Below are positions 1-11,420 of a stretch of DNA of 64,000 nucleotides, one piece after another. The translations under genes were made by a program, and so were the position numbers. The notes beneath the pieces were generated by a model that had not been told where the DNA came from, ran no database searches, and was given only the letters and a program-made list of their open reading frames with translations. The stretch is from Epiperipatus broadwayi (taxonomy: Eukaryota; Onychophora; Udeonychophora; Euonychophora; Peripatidae): contig JAQFVV010006305.1 of assembly GCA_028023455.1 (NCBI GenBank), forward strand, positions 1,357,001 to 1,421,000, in the 5' to 3' direction. Positions within the stretch are counted from its first letter, which is position 1. Each line of letters begins with the position of its first letter.

Positions 1-89
1 TTTTCTGTTATTGCAATTATTGTGTTCACATATTCAGTACTGTACACTAATTATGACCCATTTTTGTTTTAGTTTTTTAATATAGAAAG

Positions 90-1850
90 CATTTTGGCAA
101 AGAAAGTTTAATTATTAAACAATTATTTTGTGTTTATATAAATTTTATAGTCAATATTATTTTTAACTATAAAATATCACTTTCATAATCAAAAAAGAAA
201 AAAGATTCATGAAGACAGGAAAAAATTTCAAGAAAGTTGGAATTGAATTATTTCTGAAGGAGATGAAAATGAAATTGGGTATTTATGGTTTTTCATGAAA
301 CATCATTATGGCTAAAGAATCTAATAGTAAATGGAACTTTGATATAAATCACATAGAACAATACTAATATTTCGAAGATTTTAATAAAGAAAAATTAAAA
401 TTTTTTAATTCACTTCAAAATCAGTAACAAATTTTTAAAAAATTTATAAAAAGTAATGAATTAATAATGAGAACTAGTTATGAAGTTAGTTATTTGCTAA
501 CAAAATACTCAAACCATCTATAGAAAGCTCATTAGTCAAAGATTGTATAATAAAGACTGCCGAGTTTATCTGACACAAAAAAGTGCAATTATTCCATGAT
601 ATATCTATGGAAAAATCAAAGGGTGGAATAGAAGGAGATGGCAGACAACACGAGTAATCAATTGTGAAAAGTTATGTTTTTCAATTGCAATTAATGAAAG
701 TGCAGATATACAATGTTATATAAGATGTGTTCTTTTGTGATTGCAGTAAAACATGAAAATAATGGAAGAGTTTTTGGAAATGTGGAAATATTATTGAAAA
801 TATTTTTATATTATACAGAGCATTTTGAAGAAATTTGATTTTCCTGTAGATGGGCTATTTGAGTGACAAATGACTGCCAAAGCAATGAAAAGTAAAAATG
901 AAGCACATGTACCAAGACTGTAGCAAACTGGACTGATATATATTTGGAATAAAACAAATTGAAGTCATTGAACTGTATTATTCATCACAAATTTTGTGAT
1001 CCAATGTATTAAAAATGGATAAAGTGGGTTGAGTTATAGGATTAGTACTATAAATTTAATGTAATACAATAGATTTAATCATGGCCATATTTTGCAGTGT
1101 TTTTTTTTTAAGGATATAGAGTTCAAATTCAAAGTACTTCTTTATTATGCAGAAGTTTGTTGGTTGAAGAACTTTTATGTACTTATAGAGAAATATCTTT
1201 TCTTGAAATCAAAAATCAAGATGAATCAATTTTATAGGATCTAACTTAGATATATGGTATTTTTAATTGATACTATTGACCACTTGAATAATCTCATCAC
1301 TAAGTTACAGGGAAAAGATAAATTAATAATGGATGTATATGATACAATTGCAAATTTTGTACAGAAATTGACTGTTGGAAAATCACTTGAAAAACGATAT
1401 CCTAAGATAGTTTTTTATATGGGATAATGCAAAATCAGAATTGTAGTTTTTTTACAATATTGTGATAAAATTAAAAATATGCACTTCAGATATTTCAAGA
1501 AGAAACAACAAATATTTTCCTTTTTCACATGATTTTTTTCCTCAAAATTTAAGAAGTGCTGTTGCTTTACAAATGGAATTCAATGATCTGCAGAATGACT
1601 CAGTTTTAAAAGAAAAATATAGAGAAGTTGGGATTTCAAAAATATATTCTTATTTGGGTCAAAAAATACTTTGAGTTACAAAGTTTGCTGCATAAAATGC
1701 ATAATTATGTGAATAATTGTTTTTGTGCATGAAACTTAAAATAAAACAATTCACAGTTCAAGATTAATTGTTGAAAATTTTCTATAATGAAGATTGTATG
1801 TCTACAATCATTATCTCCATATATATCTTGAGAAGTTAGTTGGAGGCAAG
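90..1850 (+). mobile_element. hAT transposase relic (GTF2IRD2/SCAND3-like)
   Basis: Decayed transposase remnant read on the + strand across several frames. Recognisable blocks in order are a 'FSIAINESADIQ'-like stretch near 680-720 (family pattern: FS-ALDES-D), a 'VRWLSRGKVL'-like region near 1150 (broken), 'HLNNLITKLQGKDKLI' near 1275-1330, and the best preserved block at 1462-1674 containing 'ALQMEFNDLQNDSVLKEKY'. These match, from family knowledge, the conserved order of domesticated hAT-derived proteins such as GTF2IRD2 and SCAND3. Multiple stops and frameshifts make it non-functional. I could not find convincing terminal inverted repeats, so the limits are approximate. Confidence 0.7.
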
Positions 1851-4774
1851 CAATGGTAAGTTTTTGATAAAAAAATTGTAATTGATTAAATGTAACTATT
1901 TAAAATTTATTAATAAATATTATAATTATTATGTATTACCATCAATCATTCAATAAATTATTTTAATAATTATATATATTACAGTTCCTTTATAGTGGAG
2001 CAAAAATTGATTTTATGTTTTAATTTTGTTATTAATTTGATATCTCTTTAAATAAATATTCAAAAAACTTAAATTTGAAAAGCAGAATGAGTAACAATAT
2101 AAAAACATATCCTGTGACCTCCCAAGAATTTTATTTGTTAGAAAAATGGTCCATGATTGAAATGAATATTTGATAATTCTGCTATAACAGAATTGAAAGA
2201 TTGGAATTATAGCAGATTTTTTCATTAGTTAAATTTTAAGTAAGTATACTAAAATAAAAATTATTTAAACAGGTCCATAATTTGGATACAGAAATTTGTG
2301 TCAGAGTGTCAATGCAATTACTAATTTGCTATTTAAAAAAAATCTGAATTTTCAGAAATGAGATCAGTTACATTTTTTAAGATTTATATTTAGAGCTTAT
2401 GCATGTGATTATTATGAGGTTTTGATAATAACTATCATAATTGATTTATTTCTTTTATTTATTGTAAAAAAAAAAAATCCATTAATTATTATTTTTGTTA
2501 ATCCTTAATGTTTATTTATTATTGCTTCATACTTTTATATTACTTGATATGGAAACTTTACCATAAATAAATATGATTTTTCTCCAGATATATTATTATA
2601 ATAATAATAATATTGGGTGTGATCATGACACTGTAATGGGTCTACCCCTTTTTCCATCATCCATGGGAGGTAATCGAATTACACGAGCATGATCGTATGT
2701 ATATATATATATACATATGTGAATAAACAAAAAAATCAATAAAATATAAATAATGTTGTTATCAGTTTTTCTTTCTTTAGTGCGATCTTTTATATTATCT
2801 CCTTGATTCAGAATGAAATATTATATACATAAAATAATTTCTTTCAATATCATATACAGTATATTTATGGATGTCACACTAATAACCCAAGCACCAATCT
2901 CACCAGTAGATAAGAATTATACTGGAAAATATGAAGTCAATAACATGATGTTGTAAGGACTTGACCTTTGGCTAGCTTTCTCAGGGCGGGTGGTAAGTTA
3001 CCGGGAGTAGGTCTAAACTATATTAATCTACAATACAATTCCTCCTTCTTAGAATTCAACGGTCCTTTCATCTCTTATCATTTTTGTTTAACTTCTCTTT
3101 CGCTTCTAGAAATTCCCACGAGTGCTACCTTTTATGCTACCTTCGAAGGTAAAGAACATTGAATAATCTAATCAAAAAAAAAAATAATACTCAAAGATTA
3201 ATTAGCTATTTAATACATGTTTATTTGTACGAATATCTAAAGATCACTCAATAATGCCTTGGTTTATATTTCATTTGACATTTGAATATTTTCGCTCTGC
3301 TAACACACAATATTTATTAACCTTATTTCAAATCATATTTACAATAGCCATATTGCATTAATAAATTATTTATTTCCCCTTTTCCCTATTTTTTTGTTTT
3401 TTTTTATACCAATTTATTATTTTCCATGCTTCTAGATTTCCTTCTCTTACCAAACCCACATACACAAGCATGCTACGACATGCATATTAAGACAATTTAC
3501 TTATAGGAGAAGGAAGATTGATACGTTTGATGATCTGCACTTGGAATTAATTTAAGCTTCTCTAGGCAATTAAAAGATTTTATAATTTGGTCAACAGTCA
3601 AAGTTTTTTTTTTTGATTACACAATATATATAAATTTTCTCCCAAGCGTAGAGTTTAATCAAGTAAGGTTACTAACGCGTCACATATATATATACAAACA
3701 GAAACAGTATCTGTATTTTTCCCAAGGAAATGGTTGAATCAACCTGATGAATGATAATCTCCGGCTCCTAAAATGATGACTCCAATTTTGGGAGTTTTAT
3801 GTTTCACTTCTGAAATATTCTATTTATTGTTTTGGTTTCTTTCAACAAATGTCATAAGTATTGGCAGTTCAGCAATATTATTTTGTTGAGGCGATTTCCT
3901 TAGGTATAACATTTCTTCTCAGGTACCGACAGCGATTATACATCCACCCCGCATATTTAAGTTTCTACCCCAGCCTGACCATATTCTATCAATATTTATA
4001 GCTGATCTAAATTTCTTTTTTATATATATACGCAACAAGCAGGTTTTTTTTCTCTTTCTTTTCTCCCATGCTAATAATCTCATTTTTTTTTCTTTTTAAG
4101 AATCGCCAACTCTCCCCCTTCCCCTAACTCCTTTTCTTTCTTTTCATTTTTTTTTCTTTTATTTCCATTAACATTCCATTCGCCTTCTTTAAATTTTAGC
4201 ATTTTCTTAATAGTTTATCAAACGAAATGGTTTTTTTTTTTTTTCAATCTTGTTACATTACACTTACATAGCAATGTGCATCGACGGGTTTGGCAACCAC
4301 AATAAAATCAGAACATGTGCATCCCCTCTTCCATCCCTCTCTTTTAGGTGGTTTCCTCGTAAAAAAATATCTATAATACATTAAAACTATATCAACTATC
4401 ATTGATCATAAAGTGACTTGGAAATTTTAGTTCTGTTAGTAACAATATATTCTATAATAATGTCTAAGTATATGACTACATATTTGTCTCTTATTTATTG
4501 CAACAGGGTTTTATTATACCCCCCCCCCTGTTACAACATCAATCAACTATTTGACAAGTTCTATTACATATTTAGCACCTATATCACAATATTTATAAAT
4601 AATATATACATTTCTGTGTACTATACATGTACATTTTACAGTGTTAGAAGCAAAAGAATAGAAGGATTAGGTAATTTTTTTTTAACTATAGAGATCACAG
4701 TTCATCTAGAAGATATAAAGAAACTTTTCTCAAATATTATTACATATATCAGTGCATAGATTCAAAATCATGAC
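1851..4774. other. Non-coding AT-rich stretch, no gene seen
   Basis: No credible exon. It holds simple AT repeats and a less AT-rich patch around 2930-3160 (a segment with 'gggcgggtggtaagttaccg' near 2984) that looks like an old repeat but matches no family I can name. T/C-biased sequence follows at 3400-4250, with many homopolymer T runs. A C10 run sits at 4519-4528. Confidence 0.5.
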
Positions 4775-4786
4775 TATCAGTCCATT
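4775..4786. repeat. Target-site duplication, 3' side of RTE LINE
   Basis: The 12-mer tatcagtccatt occurs here and again at 7325-7336, exactly flanking the LINE. Here it directly abuts a short catcatcatcat tail, as expected for the simple-repeat 3' end of an RTE-type element on the - strand. Confidence 0.85.
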
Positions 4787-4800
4787 CATCATCATCATTA

Positions 4801-5238
4801 TCAACCATTATCAATCCACTGCAGGATGAAGGTCTCTCCAAGTTTAATCCATCTTCTCCGATCTTTAGCTTCTCTTCTCCACATCACCCCTACGCATTTT
4901 CTTATTTCATCCATCCATCTTACATGTGGTCTCCTTCTGGGTCTTTTACAATCTCTTGGAATCCAGTTTAAAATTTCAATTCTCCATCTATTATCATCTC
5001 TTCTAGGAATATGTCCAGCCCAACTCCACTTCAATCTTTTAATTTTTTCAATGAGGTCAGTAACACCTGTTTGTTCTCTTACCCATACATTTCGTTTTCG
5101 ATCTCTTCTTGTTACTCCCAACATACATCTCTCCATACTTCGTTGAGTGGTCTGAAGTCTCTGTATTGATCTTCTATTAAGTGTCCAAGTCTCAGATCCA
5201 TAAGTAAAAAAAACAATTTTTAAAACCCTTTTTTTCAA
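4801..5238 (-). pseudogene. LINE ORF2 C-terminal region
   Basis: 145 codons continuing the reverse transcriptase of the surrounding LINE after a frame break. It contains the motifs 'YGSETWTL', 'TQRSMERCMLGV' and 'RLKWSWAGHIPRR', then 'ILNWIPRD' and 'RRPHVRWMDEI', all typical of the region downstream of the RT domain in RTE-clade elements (often mis-annotated in animal genomes as uncharacterised proteins). The stop lies at 4801, just before the microsatellite tail, so the natural C-terminus is probably intact. The role of this region is not well defined for the family. Confidence 0.85.
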
Positions 5239-5430
5239 AACACATATTTCCTTTTAATTTTTTACCAACACTCCAACCAAGTTTAATTCTATGATTAATT
5301 TCCTCCATTATGTTTCCATCTGTATTAATAATCTGACCAAGGTATTTGTAACTCTTAACTTCTTCTAATTCATCATAATCAATCTATTTTCATATTTTGA
5401 GCAAATCGATTAAACATTACTTTAGTCTTT

Positions 5431-6711
5431 TTAACATTTATCTTTAGTCCTACTTTCATCTGATAACTCCTGCAACATTTCCTGCAGCTCCGAAGCATTA
5501 TTTGCAAAAACAACTACATCATCTGCGAAATCTAAATGACTTAAATAATCTCCATTTACTTTCACTCCTTTAGTTTCCCATTTTAATCCACAAAATACTT
5601 CTTGCAGCACTGCTGTAAAAAGTTTTGGAGATATGGAGTCACCTTGTCTTACACCTTTCTCAATGTTGACTTTCCCAGTATCATTATGTAATCTAATTGT
5701 TGCTGTTGCATTTTTATAAATATTCTTTAAAATATGACAATATCCTGGATCTATACCTTGATGATCCAATGCTTTAATCACTGAAGAAATGTTTATAGAA
5801 TCAAATGCCTTTTCATAATCTACAAATCCAAAACATAATGACAACTCATATTCATTTGTCCTTTCTATAACTTCTCTCAATACTTGAATATGATCTACTG
5901 TACTAAAACCACTTTTAAATCCAGCTTGTTCTCTTGGTTGATGAAAATGCAAGGTTCTCTGTAGACGAGTTGTAATTATCTTGGTAAATTTTTTATATAA
6001 AACTGATAAAAGGCTGATAGGTCTGTAATTTCTAATATCTTCTTTATCACCTTTTTTAAATATTAATATTATTACTGCATTCTTCCAATCATCCGGTACA
6101 TCTTTATCATTTAGACATTTGGTATATAACTTTGCTAATATTTTTTCTGTTTCTTCACCTGCTTCTTTTAATATATCAATTATAATTCCATCATTACCTG
6201 GAGCCTTTCCTTTTTTCTTACATTTAATTGCATTTCTCACTTCTTCATTTAAAATTCTGGGCAATTCGGAAGATGCAATAGATATAGGAGGTACTTGTTC
6301 TTTATTACTATATAATTCTTGATAAAAATCTTCTACCAATTTCATAATGTCATCCCTCTTTTTAGTAATAATTCCATCTTTTTTCCTTATTGCAGATATA
6401 AATTTCCTATCAATACCAAAATGTTGTTTTACATTCTTAAGACTTTTATTTTCTTCTACAGCTTTTCTTGCTAGTTCACAGTTATACTTTCTTATATCAT
6501 TTTCAACTCTTTTCCGCACCATTTTACAAAATTCGAGATATTCAATTCTTTTTAATGCATCATTCTTGTATATCTTCATATTCCTTCTTTTCTTCATAAG
6601 TTCTCTAGTCTCAGTAGAAATTTTATTAGTCAATTGCTGCTTTTTTCTACCAGCTATCTTTGTTGCAGTTTTTAAAAGTGTATCAGTTATTTTCATATTA
6701 ATTTCATTCAA
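5431..6711 (-). pseudogene. LINE reverse transcriptase domain
   Basis: 426 codons carrying the reverse transcriptase core of the RTE-type LINE, which copies the element RNA into DNA at the nicked target. Motifs in order: 'GKAPGNDGI' about residues 168-176, 'NYRPISLL' 228-235, 'EQAGF' 261-265, 'FVDYEKAFDSI' 296-306 (first catalytic Asp), 'GVRQGDSISPKLF' 353-365, and 'LDFADDVVVFA' 393-403 (catalytic Asp pair, with F replacing the more usual Y of the YADD box). The frame stays open upstream of the listed start to about 6920, so the first residue is not a true initiation site. The C-terminal end runs out of frame after 'LQELSDESR', where the homologous protein continues, marking a frameshift near 5450. 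Confidence 0.9.
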
Positions 6712-6875
6712 ATCTGAATCATGTTCAAAATCTACTAATACTTGAAACCGATTTGTAAGTTCTAATTTAAATTCATTAGAATGTTTCTGAAGATTAGGAA
6801 TATCAACTGTAAATATAGTTTTTCTTAATAATTTTTGTCTCTCTAGTTTTACATTAACATGTATCTTACCCCTTA

Positions 6876-7280
6876 CTAATCGATGATCACTTCCTGTGTT
6901 AAATTTATTAAGAACATTACAATCTTGAAATATTTCCTGTTAGTCAAAATATAATCCAATTCTGCTGTACCTTCATTTGGTTGCTTCCATGTCCATTTCC
7001 TTCTAACATTTTTCTCAAAAAAAGAATTCATAATATAAAGTTTTTCCTTCTCTGCAAACTCCACAAGTCTATGTCCTCTCTCATTTCTATTACCATAACC
7101 AAAATTACCTACAACACTTTCATCTTTCATTTGTTTACCAATTCTAGCATTAAAATCTCCCATAACAATTTTAAAATGTTGTTTACTCTGATCAAAAGCC
7201 TTTTGTACATCCATATAAAAATCTTCTACTACTTCATCACTGTGAGAACTTGTTGGGGCATAAACCTGAATTATCTGCAT
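6876..7280 (-). pseudogene. LINE endonuclease domain fragment
   Basis: 134 codons of the apurinic/apyrimidinic-type endonuclease that nicks target DNA for RTE LINEs. Visible motifs: 'QIIQVYAPTSSHSDE' at the N-terminus, 'IVMGDFNARIGK' around residues 37-48 (catalytic Asp/Asn), 'NERGHRLVEFA' in the 60s-70s, 'KWTWKQPN' in the 90s, and 'ELDYILTNR' near 107-115. The first half of the endonuclease is absent because the copy is truncated at 7324. The frame is lost after 'TNRKYF' (near 6925); the expected SDH-type end ('GSDHRLVRGK'-like) is readable in another frame just downstream. It is inactive. Confidence 0.88.
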
Positions 7281-7324
7281 TTGATATCTGCTATTAAGTT
7301 GTATAACTAATATCAGACAGAGTG

Positions 7325-7336
7325 TATCAGTCCATT
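7325..7336. repeat. Target-site duplication, 5' side of RTE LINE
   Basis: Second copy of tatcagtccatt, identical to 4775-4786, marking the 5' truncation point of the LINE. Confidence 0.85.
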
Positions 7337-7499
7337 AGTACATGATTAATATTAAATTATATTTGTACTATCAGTTTAATTATAAGATTAGTTTTATAAA
7401 GATATGTGATATTTGATAGAAAACTGTTATCTGAGATATATATATTGCTATCTCCAAACTCTGTTGATTTAGTTGTGAAAATAATTTCTGGATTGTAAT

Positions 7500-7990
7500 T
7501 AAAAATAAAGAAAGAAAATCATATATTTTATTATATAAATATAATAAAAGCAAATATGCAGTAATTTAATTTTTTTTTCCGAATATATATATATTGGATA
7601 TATATAGTCGCTGCTGCAATTTTTTTTGACCATGATCTTTATATTTTTATATTTTTTCATTTAATAATTTCCAAATAATAACAGATAAATTTTAAAAAAA
7701 AAGCATATATTTTATTATATAAATATAATAAAGGCAAATTTCAGTACATTCTAGCAATGAATATATATCTCAAACATATGCAACTATTGCTGCAATTTTT
7801 TGACCTTGGATTTTATATTTTTTCTGTTAATTTCTAGATTGTGACTGGGGAAAAAAAAATTATTTTATTATGTAATAACGCAAATTTGCAGTGTTTTTAA
7901 ATTTATTTTTACATTTCAGCACCTAATTAATAGTAATGAATATATCTATTGGTTTCACTTAACTTTCACTACAATTTTTTTGACAGTGAT
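7500..7990. repeat. Diverged tandem repeat, about three units
   Basis: A unit of roughly 155-185 bp recurs. Copies 1 and 2 share 'atattttattatataaata' followed by 'ataaaggcaaat'-type sequence (near 7521 and 7704), then a 'gctgcaattttttttgac' block (near 7613 and 7788). A third, more diverged copy begins near 7861 ('attttattatgtaataacgc') and ends with 'acaattttttgacagtga'. Old local tandem duplication in non-coding DNA, with no ORF. Confidence 0.7.
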
Positions 7991-7999
7991 TTCTGCAGA

Positions 8000-8664
8000 G
8001 TTAATTCATTCAGGGTTTAATATCTTAAAATCTCATTATAAATATTGCTAATCTTTTTATGATTCCTTCCCATCAATTGCAAATTTTTTATAAAATTCTT
8101 GATGCATTTTGTTTTTATTTTAAATATTATCAAATATTATATTTATATAGTTTTATATAGGATATATGAGCACAGACATTCACATGACCCACCACTCTTC
8201 ACACCATCTCATAACACTGATACACTTGAACACATATATGTTGAAAAGATAAATAATCACCAATATACGTATTTCATGCTAAACCAGCAATTATCAGTTG
8301 GTCCAGATTACCATCCCTACACATATATGCTATAAGTGCTGAGATACTCATACTTTAATGGACAGGCTTCAATCTACTCCAACTCTTCAACTGTCCATCC
8401 AATTGAAAATCTGATGATGGAACCCTCAAAGGCCACCCCAAGGCCGAGATACATTTATATAGTTTTGCAATTTTAAAATATTTATATTATTAATTTATAT
8501 GAGTATATATATATGATGCTGTAGTAAATTGTGTAAAGAGAATAGCAAACTATTACCAATCAAATATTAGAATTTAGTCAGGCATGGAACTTAGTATACA
8601 TTCACTTATATATGTTTTAGTCTGAATATGAAATCATATTTTTATATATATATTGTAAATTTAG
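8000..8664. other. Intronic sequence upstream of first visible Roquin exon
   Basis: Presumed intron. The block 8160-8460 is richer in C and A than its surroundings (for example 'cacatgacccaccactctt' and 'aaggccaccccaaggccgag'). It holds an open frame of 78 codons with no resemblance to Roquin and without suitable splice phases, so I regard it as an old repeat rather than an exon. A T-rich acceptor tract precedes the exon at 8665. Confidence 0.45.
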
Positions 8665-8873
8665 AAATGAATTAGAAAGGAGGGCAACTGATCGTGTTCA
8701 CTTGACTGAAGATGATCAGTTTATTCCGTTTGATCCACCAGTTATCTCTCGATATGGTCCTATTTCTCGTGCCGCAAGAACAGTAATGCGTCCACCAGCA
8801 GCTATTCAAGTCAATGCTCCTATGGGGCGTGTTAATACTACACCTTCAATGACAAGCACACAGCAGTTCTCAG
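8665..8873 (+). CDS. RC3H1/RC3H2-like: Roquin (RC3H1/2 orthologue), internal exon A
   Basis: Exon of 209 bp between a 'tatattgtaaatttag' acceptor and a 'cag|gtaaac' donor. It starts with the last base of a codon and ends with the first base of the next. The peptide includes 'NELERRATDRVHLTEDDQF', 'IPFDPPVISRYGPISRAAR' and 'RPPAAIQVNAPMG'. This follows the Roquin-1 C-terminal region, where I recall a segment of the form LQRRAAE-(D-rich)-LIPF-x-x-x-x-VSR-x-G-x-ISR, so the family call is strong. Roquin is a cytoplasmic RING-type ubiquitin ligase that binds stem-loops in mRNA 3'UTRs through its ROQ domain and promotes decay. This exon lies past the RING, ROQ and CCCH modules, in the low-complexity Pro-rich part. 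The upstream exons are not in the window. Confidence 0.9.
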
Positions 8874-9603
8874 GTAAACTATATTTGTACTTGTAAAAAT
8901 ACATTAATCATATATTAAAATAATGATAAATAAAAAAAAGTGTATATGTCCAGAATATAGATAAAATACATAGATAAGCAGTACTGCTCATTTCATAGAT
9001 TTTTAAGTGGTGTATTATTAAAAAAATTGAAATATTTTAAAACATGAAAATGTCTGTGGATAAAAATATCTTTGTGTATTTAATATTTCAACTTCATTGA
9101 ATTTTATTATTTATTTAAATAATAGTGCTAATTTAGTATGTGATTTAATCTGTTTCATGATTGATTAATAAGGCAATAAAAGAAGAAACGTATAACAAAT
9201 TAATTAATGGCAAATTAAATGATTTTGATAAATTGCATTACTTTTAAAAACAGCTTTGGATTGTTTTAGGATAGAGAGATTCATAATTTTATAGCATTAC
9301 TAGCTTCCTGGTTCTAAATACAGAATGGCTAATGTATGAATAAGATCATACTTTAGTGTCTGAATTATTGGAAGTTTTATGCTTTTATTATTTAACTTAT
9401 GGATTTTTTTTTGTTTTGCCTTTTTTTTTCTACAAATAAATGTCTTCACTACGTGATAAACCTCATCTCATTTATTATTTATTTGTAATTATATTTGACA
9501 CTACTTACTGCTATAATTTAATTTGTTATAGATTACCTTTTTTTGTTTATATTATAGCCCATTTGCTGGTAGATATTGATTTATGCTAGATTATATTCTA
9601 AAC

Positions 9604-10800
9604 CAGTGGTTTTCAACCACCGGGCCACAGAAGTTTTCTGCCGGGTCGCGCTAGACTCGCAAGAAAGTTAGTAGTAACAAAATAATAAGATTTTAAACTT
9701 TTAATTAATATAAACAGTTTATATTTATTTTTTCATCGCATTTTTACCCTGTTAAAAAATAAGAAACAGAACAAAAACGAAATCTAATCAATCATACATA
9801 AATTAATTTGTTTTTCTATTTATCACAGATGTTTATGGAGAGATAGAATTAAATTTATTATTTTTCTAAAAAAATTCAAAATTTAAAAAAAAAAAGGTTT
9901 TTTATTAAACTCCAGTTGTGATAGCCAATCACGGGCGCTTGTCGGCATTGTTTATGTGATAAAACAATATCAAAACTTTTGACTTTTTCAAGTTTCGTTT
10001 TTTTTTTTTTTGTTTAAAAATACGCCCACTTTTTTTTGGCCTATAAGGCGATATTTTTTGGTTTTATTTGTAATATACTAAAACTTTTATTTTTAAAACC
10101 AATTTCTGTTAACCTTTTTTTAAGAATAAAAACAAACAAAAAATAACTTTACGATTTTTTTTTTTTTTTTGGCTTTATTTCTATTACGCGATATCTATTT
10201 TACCATTTTTTAAAAAAAACTTTTCCTATTAATTACATTTTTTGATCCTTTCAACACCCAGCACAAAAAAAAAAATTACAATAACATCAAAACTTCAGAC
10301 TTTTACACGTTTCGTTTTATTTTTTCAGATTTAAAATACGGCAAATTTTTTTTTGACTGTACAGTGATTAATTACGCGATTTCTATTTTGCCCTTACTAC
10401 TATCAAAAGACAACCTCCATATATATATATAACCATCTTGTATTTTTAACATTAAATACAGATATTACATTTATCATAATCATAGCCATGTAATTACACT
10501 AGCTATGATATTTCCCAACATTCAGGTGAATAACATTTTATTCTTGAATGTTTTAACAATGAAATAATAAACATAGAAATGCAAGCACATTAATGAGAAC
10601 GATTGGTATTGTACTGTTTTCTGTGTTCAGCATGTGAAGGTAAGCAACACCATTACAATACACAATAACTAGTGTGCTGTTTTGGTCAGTTATAACAAGT
10701 ATGCTTATCTAAGGCTAAGCAGGTTACATCTTTACGAAAATTTATCTGTAAACTTCTGCCGGTCCGCGGGCCGCAGATGTGAAAAGGTTGAAGACCACTG
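9604..10800. mobile_element. Non-autonomous hAT DNA transposon
   Basis: 1197-bp element. The left end cagtggttttcaacc and the right end ggttgaagaccactg are inverted repeats matching at 14 of 15 positions. A perfect 8-bp target-site duplication, ttctaaac, lies at 9596-9603 and 10801-10808. An 8-bp duplication and CAGTGGT...-type ends are diagnostic for hAT. Both subterminal regions are GC-rich ('gccgggtcgcgctag' on the left, 'ccggtccgcgggccgc' on the right) while the core is A/T homopolymers with no transposase ORF. It depended on a transposase encoded elsewhere. Confidence 0.93.
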
Positions 10801-11212
10801 TTCTAAACAGCACTTTTATTTATGTTAAAGATCTAAAGTATTGATGCATAAAATGGTCAATAATAATAAATCAGAAAACAAAAACTGTTTTTTTATTTTT
10901 GCTATTTTGTTTGTCGTTTTCTCTTAATGTAAATATTAAAAACATTTTGTATTCTCAGTGTTAATCTTTTTGATTTATTTTATGCTTTTTGAAAAGAATT
11001 GTCAAAAATTACACTGAAGCTTCTGTCATACACACATAAATATTTATTATATTTTACATTAAGTAGATGTAAGTTTATAAAAAATGAATTTATGGTAGTA
11101 GATACTTGGTTGATGTCTTGTAGTATATGATAATCAAATTATGTTAAAAAATGGCATATAATGGTAGGCCACTGCTGATGATAATCATTGTTATTCTATG
11201 ATTATAGCATCT

Positions 11213-11420
11213 GTGCTTTCTTATTTTCTGTCCTGCCATTGCTAGAGACATCATTTCTGCAAAAATTGCAGAAAATATTCAGAGTAGGGGGCCAAAGAGC
11301 AGACGACGCAACCCTTGGCCACTAGATGGCGCTGTTCAACATGCGTATGCACAGCAACAGCATGCCATGTGGCCAAAATGACGTCTCTAGCAGTGGCAGG
11401 ACAGAAAATAAGAAAGCATC
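11213..11420. mobile_element. Short MITE with 9-bp target-site duplication
   Basis: 208-bp palindromic-ended element. The left end gtgctttcttattttctgtc and the right end gacagaaaataagaaagcatc are near-perfect inverted repeats continuing to about 40 bp ('cctgccattgctagagac' against 'gtctctagcagtggcagg'). It is flanked by atagcatct at 11204-11212 and 11421-11429. A 9-bp duplication suggests a Mutator-like (MULE) origin, though an 8-bp hAT reading with one coincidental base is possible. The core is GC-richer than the intron and carries a CTCF-like motif. No coding capacity. Confidence 0.88.
11319..11333 (+). promoter_or_regulatory. CTCF-like motif inside MITE
   Basis: The sequence ccactagatggcgct matches the core of the bilaterian CTCF consensus (CCAsyAGrkGGCrC). 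It lies in the middle of the MITE at 11213-11420. Sequence match only; occupancy is unknown. Confidence 0.4.

Larger units (their letters stand above)
4787..7324 (-). mobile_element. RTE-clade LINE, 5'-truncated copy
   Basis: Non-LTR retrotransposon on the - strand, about 2.5 kb, flanked by a perfect 12-bp target-site duplication. Read 5' to 3' on its own strand it encodes an apurinic-type endonuclease (7280-6876), a reverse transcriptase (about 6920-5431) and a C-terminal region (5238-4801). It ends in a CAT/ATG microsatellite tail next to the duplication. The endonuclease start is missing, so truncation happened on insertion. At least three reading-frame breaks (near 6925, 5450, and between 5240 and 5430) make it inactive. 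The clear duplication and long intact stretches suggest it is much younger than the related copy at 56.8-58.9 kb. Confidence 0.92.

Noticed and set aside
2968-3162. 64-codon open frame as a possible upstream Roquin exon
   Set aside because: No similarity to Roquin, no matching splice phase (exon A needs two codon bases from upstream), and the translation looks like an old repeat.
4418-4759. 113-codon ORF just beside the LINE
   Set aside because: Composition-driven Ile/Tyr/Thr-rich frame with a Pro run from the C10 tract; no motif and no splice context.
4826-5146. 106-codon ORF on the + strand
   Set aside because: Antisense shadow of the LINE C-terminal region, whose - strand motifs are clear.
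8099-8335. 78-codon open frame just upstream of exon A
   Set aside because: It is His/Tyr-rich by composition, has no Roquin resemblance and no suitable donor. It is probably an old inserted repeat.
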